Of a stretch of 64,000 bases of DNA, positions 55,174 to 64,000 are shown one piece after another (positions within the stretch are counted from its first letter, which is position 1; each line of letters begins with the position of its first letter). Where the stretch lies: the NCBI GenBank assembly GCA_015179025.1, contig WHUX01000149.1:62001-126000 (forward strand), written 5' to 3'. The stretch is from Terfezia claveryi (taxonomy: Eukaryota; Ascomycota; Pezizomycetes; Pezizales; Pezizaceae). A program made the translations under genes and the position numbers. Below the pieces are notes generated by a model, which had not been told where the DNA came from, did not search any database, and worked only from the letters and a program-made list of their open reading frames with translations.

Positions 55174-56111
55174 ACAAGCATTCACCCCTTCCTTCTCCTA
55201 GATCTGGAACGATTTTTATGGCGTCCGGATGACCTCCCTCCAGCTTATGGCATCTGGATGACCTCCCTGCAGCTCATGCCATCCACATCCTACTTGTTGT
55301 CTCTGCTGTCTCCCAGACGTCATCTCGTGCCTTTCCACAACGCCAGGGGAGATTAACGCTGCCCGTTCCGGGTTGCCTGGATCTCTAACCATGCCTTAGT
55401 TATTCACACAAAACGGAATAACCTCTCTGCAGTCCGGACGCTTCGTTGTACAATCCACCTTCCCTACGATGACTGGAGCCTCCAGCTCCAGCTCCTGAAG
55501 CCTTGTAGCTGCAAACTTAAATTTGGGGAAAAGTCTAAGTTGTGTAGAAATTGACAAGCGCCACAGGATGGGAGGTTATGAAGGAAGGATTCAAAGTTCT
55601 CGGGAGTGAGGTTGTAAATAACCTGAGGTTTTATCTCTTTTGATCCTTGTTAAGCGAGGATACTGGGAGGCCGTAAGGGCTGAGAACTTCATTGTGAAGG
55701 CTAGCAGATATCAAGAGATGGCTTGAAAACGCTGGTTGCTGATAAGGTCAGGTATTTTGAGTGCATTGCGCTTAAATAAGTCTTTCCTCATGCGGTCCTT
55801 AGCGGGACGCTCATACATGTGTCTTTACTTGTGATAACATGTAAGTAAGCTTTATAGGATGAATAGCATATCAGGTGACTATAATATAGCCTCAGGTCCC
55901 AGCGAGCAACATATTCGTATTTTCCCATACAAAATTTACTGGGGCAGAGCTTAATTAAGGTTCTTTATATCAATTACTTCACTGTGGAGATCTGATCTCT
56001 GGCCTAAGACTGCAAATTGCCAGCTGTTCTCTATTCTGCAGCTGTAGTTTTCTCTTTTCTTAAAGAATATACCTCTCAAGATGGCTCAGTATTCTTATAG
56101 AGAAGATATCA
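55174..56111. other. No supported gene
   Basis: All frames are broken. The left end of the glycerol-3-phosphate dehydrogenase fragment joins unrelated sequence at about 56112. Confidence 0.4.
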
Positions 56112-56480
56112 AATTATAATCCAGCTCCTTGACGGCCTTCTCGAGATACCTGACCCCTCCATGGACAAGCTTCCTGCTCTTACTGCTTGTACCGGAGGAG
56201 AAATCATCCCATTCTATGAGCGCGACCTTGAGCCTGCAACTTGCTGCGTCCAGGGCGATTCCACAGCCTGTCGCACCCCCGCCGATGACGATGAGATCGT
56301 AGATTTGGCTGGTGGGGGTGGTGGGGGAGGCGGCACGCAGACGAGAGATTTGCTCGAGGCGGAGGGAGTTTGGGCGGGAGAGGGGAGTTGGTGGCGGGGA
56401 TTTGGGGATGGGAAGGTTTCGGCGTAAAGGTCCGGTAGAGGGTGTAGGTGGTTAGGGTACCAGCGGTGGTGTACAGGAGG
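56112..56480 (-). pseudogene. GUT2: Mitochondrial FAD glycerol-3-phosphate dehydrogenase, N-terminal fragment
   Basis: The minus strand reads [20 protein letters not shown] (FAD-binding Rossmann motif), then [15 protein letters not shown] and [20 protein letters not shown], the signature block of FAD-dependent glycerol-3-phosphate dehydrogenase. Upstream, in another frame, [15 protein letters not shown] looks like the N-terminal membrane anchor. Homology ends abruptly at 56112 after ~100 residues; the family is ~600 aa. The enzyme passes electrons from glycerol 3-phosphate to ubiquinone at the inner mitochondrial membrane. This is a truncated, frameshifted copy; a full gene is expected elsewhere. 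Confidence 0.85.
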
Positions 56481-57152
56481 TGCCCCGGAGGTATCTCTGG
56501 TTGGCGATACTGTGGGGATGTGCTTTGAAGTAGGTGGGTATCTATATGGGTGGTTCCCTGGGGCCTTTATTGGAGGTTGTAAGAGTATTTTTTGGGGGGT
56601 TGAAGTCTATATGTCTATGGAGCCTAAGGCTATGTGTAAGAGTAAAGCTCGACTGGAAGATCTCCTCGATGATGGATGCTACTGCCTGTACTGATCAGTA
56701 TATAAAAACCACCAAAGTTAAGCTCTAGGGTTCAAAAACACCTCGTTTGTGGGCTCCAAACACCATTCCGTAGGGCCCGATGCACGGCGATGATCTCACC
56801 TCCGAAACACCTCTGCGAGTTTGAGGAATCTCCAACGCCAATCTCCAACGCCAGGGTCAAACGCCAATCTCTCTGCTTCATTTAACACCACCTCCCAGGA
56901 CTAATCCAAGCAAGCTTCGTTGACCTAATGTTGCCCGAAACTATCGAGATGCTTCCTAATGTTTCTTCTCTTTTTTTCCCCTTTCGCTTGACCCTCGCTC
57001 TTCACATGCAAGATACGTCACTGCCCGTGCCAAAGTGCTGCGTGAGAGCCTCCGATTCGTCTATCCATCCGAAGTGCTGCAGCTGAAGATGTATGTACAG
57101 TTCAGCCAATCAGTACTGACGCGCTTAGAATTGTGAATTGCTCGAAAAGGGA
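56481..57152. other. Flank of the dehydrogenase fragment, no gene
   Basis: Might include its original upstream region. 56827-56868 has a direct repeat of TCTCCAACGCCA. Short overlapping frames at 56512-56728 show no domain. Confidence 0.35.
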
Positions 57153-57385
57153 ATATGTCGGGCTTGGCACCCAGTCGTGCTTGTTCTATATAATGGTCTC
57201 GTCTCGTCTTGTCAATCATAATCAGATAGAGAGAGAGCTTTATTCATAGACAATATATACAGATTCCTCACACGGAGTGAGTTGAGCTTTATCTGGTTGT
57301 CTTTCTTCTTCTTAGTGCTTCAGTACCTTACCTTACCGATTGTCCAAACAACGAACGTACAGATATCGAATTCCAACAGTCGATT
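57153..57385. repeat. Possible copia solo LTR
   Basis: Starts TGTCGGGCTTGG and ends CGAATTCCAACA, the usual copia-type boundary, with a TTCTATATAATGG promoter-like box at 57183-57195. TTGGTATGAAC 11 bp beyond the end could be a weak primer-binding site. No target duplication seen. Confidence 0.35.
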
Positions 57386-58370
57386 AATTGGTATGAACTT
57401 ATAAACGGCCACAGCTCCATGTCACGTTATTCCCGCCTTCCGGGAACTCAACATATCGCAACGGGTCAACATGGGGGGGAGGTTGGAGCGAATGGTTGCA
57501 TGTCTGGAAGGAAAAATCTAGAGCTGGGCTGCATGGGAAACACAAGGTCATGGGAACTCTAAGTAGGAAGTGTACTTATGCATGTTACTGTACTTACGGT
57601 GAAGAAAATCACCCGATAGACTAAATAAAAAGCAACCAATATTTTGAAGAGCGAGCATGAGGTTTTTTTTTTCGAAAGCAATAAAAAAAAAATTGCGAAA
57701 TGTACATTTAGGTACCTAAGTATGGAGTTGGTACTTCGCAACATATATGAAGGGATGGGAATAAAATAAAGTAAAAAATCCAAAAAAAAATTCTATAGAG
57801 ATTTGTGTTTTTTTTGTGTGTGTGAAGCAATAGCAACTTATGTAAGTAATTGATTTTGTAATTACGAAAAAGGAAGGACTTTTCATTGATTTAATGAATT
57901 AGGGGGGTTCCGCAGGCAGAGCATCGGAATTGAGGGTAACCCATAATAGAGGGTTCCTACCTAATTGCCAGCAGTAGGTTGACTGGTGATTTGTTATTAA
58001 CATAAGCAGTGAACACAGAGACTTATAACTGAGCATAGCTCTACCGGAGCACAATCTTCACCGTATGCAATACTGCCACTGCAAAATTTAACATTTATTC
58101 TCGTACCCTCTACTATACTAGGGCGCTGCTCTCGTGACCAGACTCTTAGTGCCTACGCTATAATTATTTTTCTTACAGATAAAAGTTATCACCGCCAAGA
58201 GTCTGGGACCGAGAACAGCAGGGAGCTATGCCCCCAAACTCCCTAAAACCCTATTCATCCGTAATTAATAAAAGAAAAAAGCCCACAAAAAAAAAAACTC
58301 CAAATCCGATAACACCCAATTTAAAAGACTCCTAAAAACAACCTCCTACCTGACAACCACATCCTTCTTA
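57386..58370. other. AT-rich, no gene
   Basis: Contains several A/T homopolymers (57662-57710, 57781-57816, 58287-58299). No coding evidence. Confidence 0.45.
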
Positions 58371-58392
58371 ACAATCCCTCCGTCACTCTACG

Positions 58393-59126
58393 CTAAACCA
58401 TACAGTCCACCACAAGTGAAAACTCTTTCTTCCACTTCTCATACTCATTTCTCATGCCTTTAAACATTACATCAAACTTGTATGTGAGCTGAAAAACTGT
58501 GCCGTCGAAGCTCACCATGCACCAACTTTCTCCTGTCGTAATGAAACCAAATACCTTACCAGTACCATTATTACCTCTCATATCAAACATCGACAGCAAG
58601 CATTGTTTCATTGCTTGATCTACAGAAGATCGCTTTGCCTCAATGACAATAATGAACCTATCTTCCCTAACCGAAATAAGATCCATGACCATAAACTGCT
58701 CCACCCCTCCTGCCTCTGCCTCAGGCTCACTACCAACAGCAATAATCTCCCGCTCCCTCTATAACTGTAGATTCTTTCAACATTCCTTGCGCCTAAAACT
58801 GGAGATTATGGGAACAATCGTAGCATAAACTAAATCATTAATATTAGCTTCATTGAAATTGGTCATAGCCTCCGAAGGATAACCCTCCACATCAATATAG
58901 TCGATGATATTGTCGTAAACTCTCCGCTTAATTTTATCAATGGCATCCTCCCCTAGAGCCTTACTCTGGCCATCTAATATATCCTTTATGGGAATGGCAT
59001 TATCTTCAAGTGTTGAGAATCTGATACCGACTCCCTTTCTGCGTCCCGAATAGTAAACTTCGTATAAGACTTGGACCACTTCGCCTTGCGTTTCTTTCCC
59101 TGTTGCTCGCTGCTTTCATCCGCCAT
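58393..59126 (-). pseudogene. PD-(D/E)XK nuclease-like fungal protein
   Basis: The likely start is ATG at 59126 (MADESSEQQGKKRKAKWSKS), which shifts frame near 59000 into KDILDGQSKALGEDAIDKIK. After EC, a TGA and a TAG (58740-58780), the frame continues QFMVMDLISVREDRFIIVIEAKRSSVDQAMKQC.., a D..ExK pattern typical of restriction-endonuclease-like folds, then VFGFITTGESWCMVSFDG. It ends at a TAG (58393) followed by readable EGIVKKDVVVR in another frame. Similar proteins are lineage-expanded in some fungi and have no known role. Confidence 0.55.
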
Positions 59127-59887
59127 TATAACAAGTTCTGCTAACCTATTAGTATTAACTTATACAAACCCAAAGTTGAACTCACCGATAGATACCGTTT
59201 CCTGCTCAAACCTAGCAAACCTAGCAAACCGTAGCTAACTAAAACTACTGAGTACTGACTCGAATGGAATGCGTCCTAAAGGGAAATGTAAAGGACTGGG
59301 ATAATTGTGGCGGGTACTGCCGCGCATATATAATCGATGTGAATGATCGGTTGACCCTCTATTGACACACACGCCAAGGCGTTTCAAAAAGGCTGGAGAA
59401 AGAGGCAGAGAAAATCAAATTGGATTCGTGAAGGAGAGGGGTGAGGTGGGGTTAAGAGAACAGGTGGGACGTTTGGGAGAGGAAAAAGAGAATCTTTAGA
59501 AGTACATGCTGGAGGTGACAGGGGATTTGTTTTGGAAAAGATCCTACCGGAAAGACGCCTTGTTGAAGAGTTTGAGGTAAGATGACCTTTCTCAAGGAGG
59601 CGGAGTTTTGGAAGAAAAGATGTAGAAGAGGAGGAGGAAACCTCTGAAATGCCTTCACCAGTGGAACTTATGTTAGGTACAATACTACGTACCAGAATCG
59701 ACTGGAAATTAAGGTTGAGAGCAAAATAGAGAAGGTAAGTATAAAACTGAATGACTCAAGATACTAACCAAACGATCAAGATACAGCTGCGTGGATTTGA
59801 AAAAGACAAGGCTATCTATTTATTATTGGATATTTATGGAGGCTAGCGACGGATCCCTTCCAAAGTACAATATGTATCGCTAACGAA
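59127..59887. other. No supported gene
   Basis: A purine-rich stretch (59390-59660, GAGGAGGAGG-type) lies between two degraded genes. A CTAGCAAAC repeat occurs at 59211-59229. No coding evidence. Confidence 0.4.
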
Positions 59888-60403
59888 ATGTATAGATTTT
59901 CTCTTCTTTTCTCCAGATCAGCATCATCAGTAGCAGCAGCAGCAGCACCATCGGAATCAGCACCAATCGTCGACCCAGTTCAAGCAGCACTCGAGCACTA
60001 TCGAGCCTGCAGAAAGATTCATTGGTCTTTCTGTCGAGATTTTACTACTCCGCATATGGCAGTTCCCACGAAATGATCAACCGTATGTTCACAGTAGAGA
60101 GAGATCTGCTCTATCTGTGGAACAATAGGACATGGCTCCTTGAACTGTTATCTGTCGGACTTAGTTTTTATAAAGGAGAAGGAATTCCTTAAGACTCTAC
60201 GAGACTCGTTTGCAGAATGGGCAATTGGAAAACATACCTATTGCTCAGGATACAATTTGGCTCACCACACCACCTCTCCCAGAATCATCCTAGAACTCTC
60301 TAGCAACCGGCAGCAATGCCATCCCCCTCAACACCGCCGCCGCCACTACACGTTCTCAAAGGCGCGTAAGTGGACTACAATACTATGTTGTGTAATTCAT
60401 TGA
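59888..60403 (+). pseudogene. CCHC zinc-knuckle protein remnant
   Basis: ATG at 59888 opens 62 codons with a Ser/Ala-rich N-terminus and an Ala run (GCAGCAGCAGCAGCA, 59932-59946). After TGA and TAG the same frame gives CSICGTIGHGSLNC, a classic CX2CX4HX4C knuckle (~60107-60148), then LSDLVFIKEKEFLKTLRDSF to TGA at 60401. It could be a Gag remnant or a host RNA-binding protein. Confidence 0.4.
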
Positions 60404-60494
60404 ACTGATTACCCTCAACTCATGTTTCCTCCCAATTTACTTACAGTCGATAGGTTTTTTTTTTTTTTCCCGACCAACAGCATCAGCCTTCAGT

Positions 60495-61085
60495 ACTCTT
60501 TGGTACAGTTTTTGGCCTAGCTATGATCCATGTCAACTAGGTACCCCTGCCATGACATATCCCGAGATACTACGCTGGCCAGACTTCCTCTACAGACCAG
60601 ATAAATTGTTTCCTGACACTCTTGAATATGCTCTACAATATACGCATACTAGCTAATTGAATAACTCATATGAAGCCACCAATCCACCTCAAAAAGGATG
60701 TGATTGCCCCCTTTCTCAGTATGACCCCTCCACCCACAGATATCATGAACTAACTACCCTACATAGTGCCAACACCTTAACTTAGCATTTATATTTATGT
60801 TAGGATACAGTGTATAGGCATAGAGCTATATAGAAAGTCATTATTGTTCGGCACCTATCATGCATACTTCAGCCATTTTGTGCTTTTGGACTATATCAGC
60901 TGGTTATTCAGTGTTTTGATCCTCCTCAGCCTTTATATCCTCTACAGCCTCTTTACTTATCTACCTTACAGAACTTCTATACCCTCTATACCCTGTGCAT
61001 CTTGTTATCCTGTAGATCCGATAACTTGGGTCTTATTACTATTGATCAGACAACCAAGTAACCTGGCTCCAAGCATAGTATGCTT
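60495..61085 (-). pseudogene. Degraded DNA transposon B, copy 3 (3' end)
   Basis: 60495-60860 aligns with 14245-14640, including CTAGCTATGATCC and ACCCCTCCA..ACAGATAT. 60860-61085 on the minus strand encodes the acidic tail (EDIKAEEDQNTE.PADIVQ), like DIDDQDDEELADIV in copy 2. This copy is less RIP-mutated than the two in the AT-rich block. Confidence 0.55.
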
Positions 61086-61206
61086 TGTGTAACAAGCTAA
61101 CGGCGGTAGTAGATATGAGGTCAATAAAGGTGCACTTCACCTAGAACAGCCCGTAGATCTTGAAATAGCGAGATAGAGTATGCAAATGATGTATTGAGCT
61201 CTATAT

Positions 61207-61481
61207 CCTGTCACGGTAGCAGAAACGAGATATTGTGGCTGGCCATTTAGAGTGACCTAAAGTAGCGATATATAAGGAATGAGCCAGACCATAGGGGTAT
61301 ACACTGAGCAGCCCTGAAGTATTCTTGTGCTCCCCCGAAGACCTTCCAGGAGGCATATACAGAAGAAAATCCACATATATGTACATAAATAGACGTTGCA
61401 CCATTTCGCTAGGCCAGCTAGGTGGTCCTACTAGCGGTGATTACGATCCCATACAAACTGCTGCACAAAATACTATACAAA
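61207..61481 (+). repeat. Possible 5' LTR of retroelement 3
   Basis: Starts TGTCACGGTAGC and may end ACTATACA, with ATATATAAGG near 61268-61277 as a TATA-like box. No second LTR is present in the window because the element is cut at 62827. The exact ends are uncertain; 61086-61206 holds nothing recognised. Confidence 0.35.
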
Positions 61482-61541
61482 GAGACCATCAGATTGCGAT
61501 AAAATAGCCAGAGGCCTCTAGATTGCAATAAAGGCCTTAGA

Positions 61542-62827
61542 GTGCAATATATGGAGGTTGACCAGGTGGATAGAAAGGAGGTTTGCAGCGGTTGCGGTAA
61601 GAATGGCCATACTGTGGATGTTTGCAGGAAAAAGACCACGACTACAATGACAGCGTCAAACCCACCAAATCCAGGTACTCCAGCAGAAAGGCCACCTCTT
61701 TGCCCAATCTACAAGCGTGGTCGACATGATGCTAAGAACTGCTATACTATTGTTGGCAGGCCTGGGGAAGAAAAGCCTAAGGCGAATACCCCTTTGCAGC
61801 AACACAGGTTAATCAAGCAGGTGAGAAGAGAGAAATGAAGCAAGCTACACTCACAGAGTTCGTCTCACAGAGTTCGTCTCACAGCAGAAGTTCACAGCAG
61901 AAGTCTTATCAGTACGGCGAAAAAGGCCATATAGCTCGCTTTTGCCCTCGGGCGGCAAACCGCCAGCAAGCACCAAATAAGCCTTCGTTTTCAGCTGCAT
62001 TTGTAGCTGCGGAGGATAGGAGCAAGAAAATGTACTTCTACAATATACCCGGAATTGGTTTGCAAGATTTTAGAGAACAAGCGGTTACCCCGCTAAAAAG
62101 CACTGCAAGGAAAAGGCTGTTTTCAGAGGTGGATGAGAAATCGGTGATTTTAGACGAAGTTAAAGCTCCAATTTCCTTACTTCTATACCATGCACTTTCT
62201 CAGATGTACACGGAAAGAGAGGTGTTCGAAGTGGATAAGATACCTGATGAGCTAGTTGGAGAGGCAGAGGGCTGTCTTTGGCCAATGAGCTCTACAGAAA
62301 AAGGGCAAGGCCTCTTAACTGTATGGGATACTGGGGCAGTTGTGGCAGTGGTACCAATGAGCACAGTCGTACAAACTGGCACAGAATGGCAAGATATCTG
62401 TGCTTCATACTGGTGGACGGCGTGAGTTCTCCTCTAGTTGGGCATGCCCCTCGCTTTGTGTTCAGGCTAGGAGAGATCTTCTTTGCACTCAAGGTATATA
62501 TAGTGAAGACAGCTAAAGAAGCAAAGGACCGGAATGATCCAGCATTCTGTAAGATAGCTCATGATTTCAAGCTGGTGAATGAGCAGATCGTTAAGGATCT
62601 GGAGCCAGTGGATAGCATAACGGAGATGATAGTTTGGATGGGTGAGGGTCCTGCATGCTCGTTTTTCAAGACGGACGCAGACAGGGGCTTCCAGCAAATT
62701 CTTTGCGCAGGGGACGAAGAATCCCTATATAGTACCTGCTTCGAGATGTTCCACCAGCTATGGATTTCCCATAGAATGTTGTTCGGCCAGAAGAACGGTC
62801 AGGCAACCTTCAAGCGGAATGCGGTGG
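61542..62827 (+). pseudogene. LTR retroelement 3: zinc knuckles, protease, RT
   Basis: 61542-61838 has CSGCGKNGHTVDVC and a second knuckle CPIYKRGRHDAKNC in which Cys has become Tyr. 61835-62425 begins with an ATGA overlap, has a third knuckle (SYQYGEKGHIARFC, two Cys lost) and a protease-like WDTGAVVAVVPMSTV. In a third frame to 62827 comes RT: KIAHDFKLVNEQIVKDLEPV, FFKTDADRGFQQI, MLFGQKNGQATFKRNAV. It is cut there by a LINE, so the YxDD box, RNase H and integrase are missing. The family is distinct from the Gypsy copies above. Confidence 0.75.
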
Positions 62828-62890
62828 TTTTTTTTTTTTTTTTTTTTGAACGTGCGCAACCTTAAGGGTCGCATGACGAGCCACGCGGAA
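62828..62890 (-). mobile_element. Tiny LINE 3' fragment
   Basis: T run 62828-62848 followed by 42 bp resembling the LINE 3' end (..ATGACGAGCCACGCGG). It sits between the cut RT gene and a second, longer LINE, so one LINE seems to have inserted into the tail of another. Confidence 0.6.
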
Positions 62891-64000
62891 TTTTTTTTTT
62901 TTTTTTAAATACTCAGTACTACTATGCAGCCCCGTTAGGGGGGCTATGAGGAGCCACTCGGAAACCCGGTGGATTCAAGGGGGAGGCAAGTTAATCTGCC
63001 AACCCCACGCAACCTTAAATACACGAACTTGCAGAAGGCCCCATGCTGTCATTAACGGACCTAGCCGATGACCCGGAGGCCTGACTGGTACTCGACTGCA
63101 AATTGATGAACTTGAAGGACTAGAAACTGAGATAAACCGGAAATAACCGTATGAACTGACAGAACTTAGATAATGGGACTGAAATCGCGACTGAGACTGG
63201 AGCAAGGAAACTCGTGAAAATTCGTAAATCTCTCTCTTCCTCTCTCCCGACAGCTCCCTACGTAAGCTCATGGTATAGAAGGCTGAAGAAGGCCTCCGTA
63301 GCTTCGTATCTCTCTTCTCCTTCCCCTTCTTTCCTCCAATCCAGTTCGTCGAGCTCCTCCCGGCTCCTCCTCCCCCCCAATAAACCGCTGCGTATCCGGT
63401 TGTAGCGTGGGCAGTCGAAGACGATATGCTCTCCGGTCTCAGTGGGGTGACCACATGTGCATGCTGCTGATTCCGCCTTGCCGATATAGTGAAGCCAGCT
63501 CCGTTGCGGGCCTCTGTTAGTTCGTAGCCAGGTGTAAGCTGACAGGGCTTGTCGATTCCACTCCACTCTTCTTACCCCGAAACCCACCTTTGTTCTTGCT
63601 TCCTTTCATCTGGCTTTAGAGGCTGCGCGTAGCCCTCCTTCTGTTGTTGTCTGTTCCTGGCATGTGAATTCCCCCAGGTGGGACTGTAAGCTTGTGAGCC
63701 AGTCCGCCTTTTCATTACCTGGGATGCCTAAATGGCCTCTGACCCATGAGATCTGGAGGTCCCTATGTGGGTTCGTGGTGATAAGGGACTTGATGCCTAT
63801 TTCGATCCCGGATCTGGGTAGGGAGCCTGAGCTCATATTGAGGACTGCTTGAATCGCAGCTTGGAAGTCCGAGAGGATCGATATCATGGGTGAGTCTTTG
63901 TTGAGTAATGCCAGTTGCATTGCGAATAATTTGCCATCTGCTACTGTGGCGTGGTCTCCCAGATAGCCCCCGTAGTCCTTAGGGGTACCTCCTGTCTGAT
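62891..64000 (-). mobile_element. Tad-like LINE, copy 4 (3' end; continues beyond window)
   Basis: T run 62891-62906, then the shared 3' UTR with hairpin at 62928-62945, then the ORF2 C-terminus (63258-63970). The 5' end and target duplication on that side lie outside the window. Confidence 0.9.
63258..64000 (-). pseudogene. LINE ORF2 C-terminus: RNase H and CCHC zinc finger
   Basis: Reads into the window at YGGYLGDHATVADGKLFAMQ, then ISILSDFQAAIQAVL and WVRGHLGIPGNEKADWL, an RNase H domain. The usual acidic residue in DGE reads K (DGK), suggesting a G-to-A change at a catalytic site. After a TGA (Trp or Arg codon, ~63605) the same frame continues to CTCGHPTETGEHIVFDCP, the terminal CCHC finger of Tad1-type LINEs, and stops at 63258. 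Only one nonsense codon is seen in this part. ORF2 would nick target DNA and reverse-transcribe the RNA. Confidence 0.88.

Overview
The window looks like a transposon-packed region of a filamentous ascomycete genome (Pezizomycotina; the order cannot be told from sequence alone). The support is 50-65 bp GT..AG introns, fungal families (chromodomain Gypsy, Fot1/pogo, hAT, Tad-like LINE), and damage like repeat-induced point mutation (RIP). From about 10.7 to 40 kb the DNA is TpA-rich and coding frames are broken mostly by TAG/TAA at old Gln/Trp codons. The GC-richer flanks carry mostly CGA-to-TGA type changes. I found no tRNA, rRNA or CRISPR array, and almost no intact host gene.

1-4.3 kb: two divergent AAA-ATPase-like genes forming an inverted repeat around a MITE and a minisatellite, then a hairpin-motif cluster and a possible tiny gene. 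4.4-10.7 kb: a full chromodomain Ty3/Gypsy element on the minus strand with a perfect 5-bp target duplication. 10.7-18.4 kb: degraded DNA transposons, including a large imperfect palindrome.

18.46-40.52 kb is one nested stack. A ~2.2 kb Fot1/pogo element (paired-motif inverted repeats, TA target) was split by an 11.5 kb hAT element (18688-30224, perfect 8-bp duplication) and by a second copy of the Gypsy family (30799-39067), which itself holds a ~1.9 kb inverted-repeat insertion. The hAT element carries its transposase and several non-transposase genes. One of these encodes a histone H3-like fold after a basic Ser/Thr-Pro tail and lies next to a short acidic protein. This is the most unusual system in the window.

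40.5-64 kb: disrupted host-type genes interleaved with insertions: a fungal family of unknown function (40.5-41.6 kb), a PD-(D/E)XK-like gene (46.3-52.8 kb) split by a LINE that was in turn split by a 3.0 kb hAT, a helicase-like gene cut by a LINE in its Walker A motif (53.4-54.1 kb), a fragment of mitochondrial glycerol-3-phosphate dehydrogenase (56.1-56.5 kb), another PD-(D/E)XK-like gene (58.4-59.1 kb), a CCHC protein remnant, a third retroelement, and the 3' end of a Tad-like LINE running off the right edge. Nested target duplications give a relative order of insertions.
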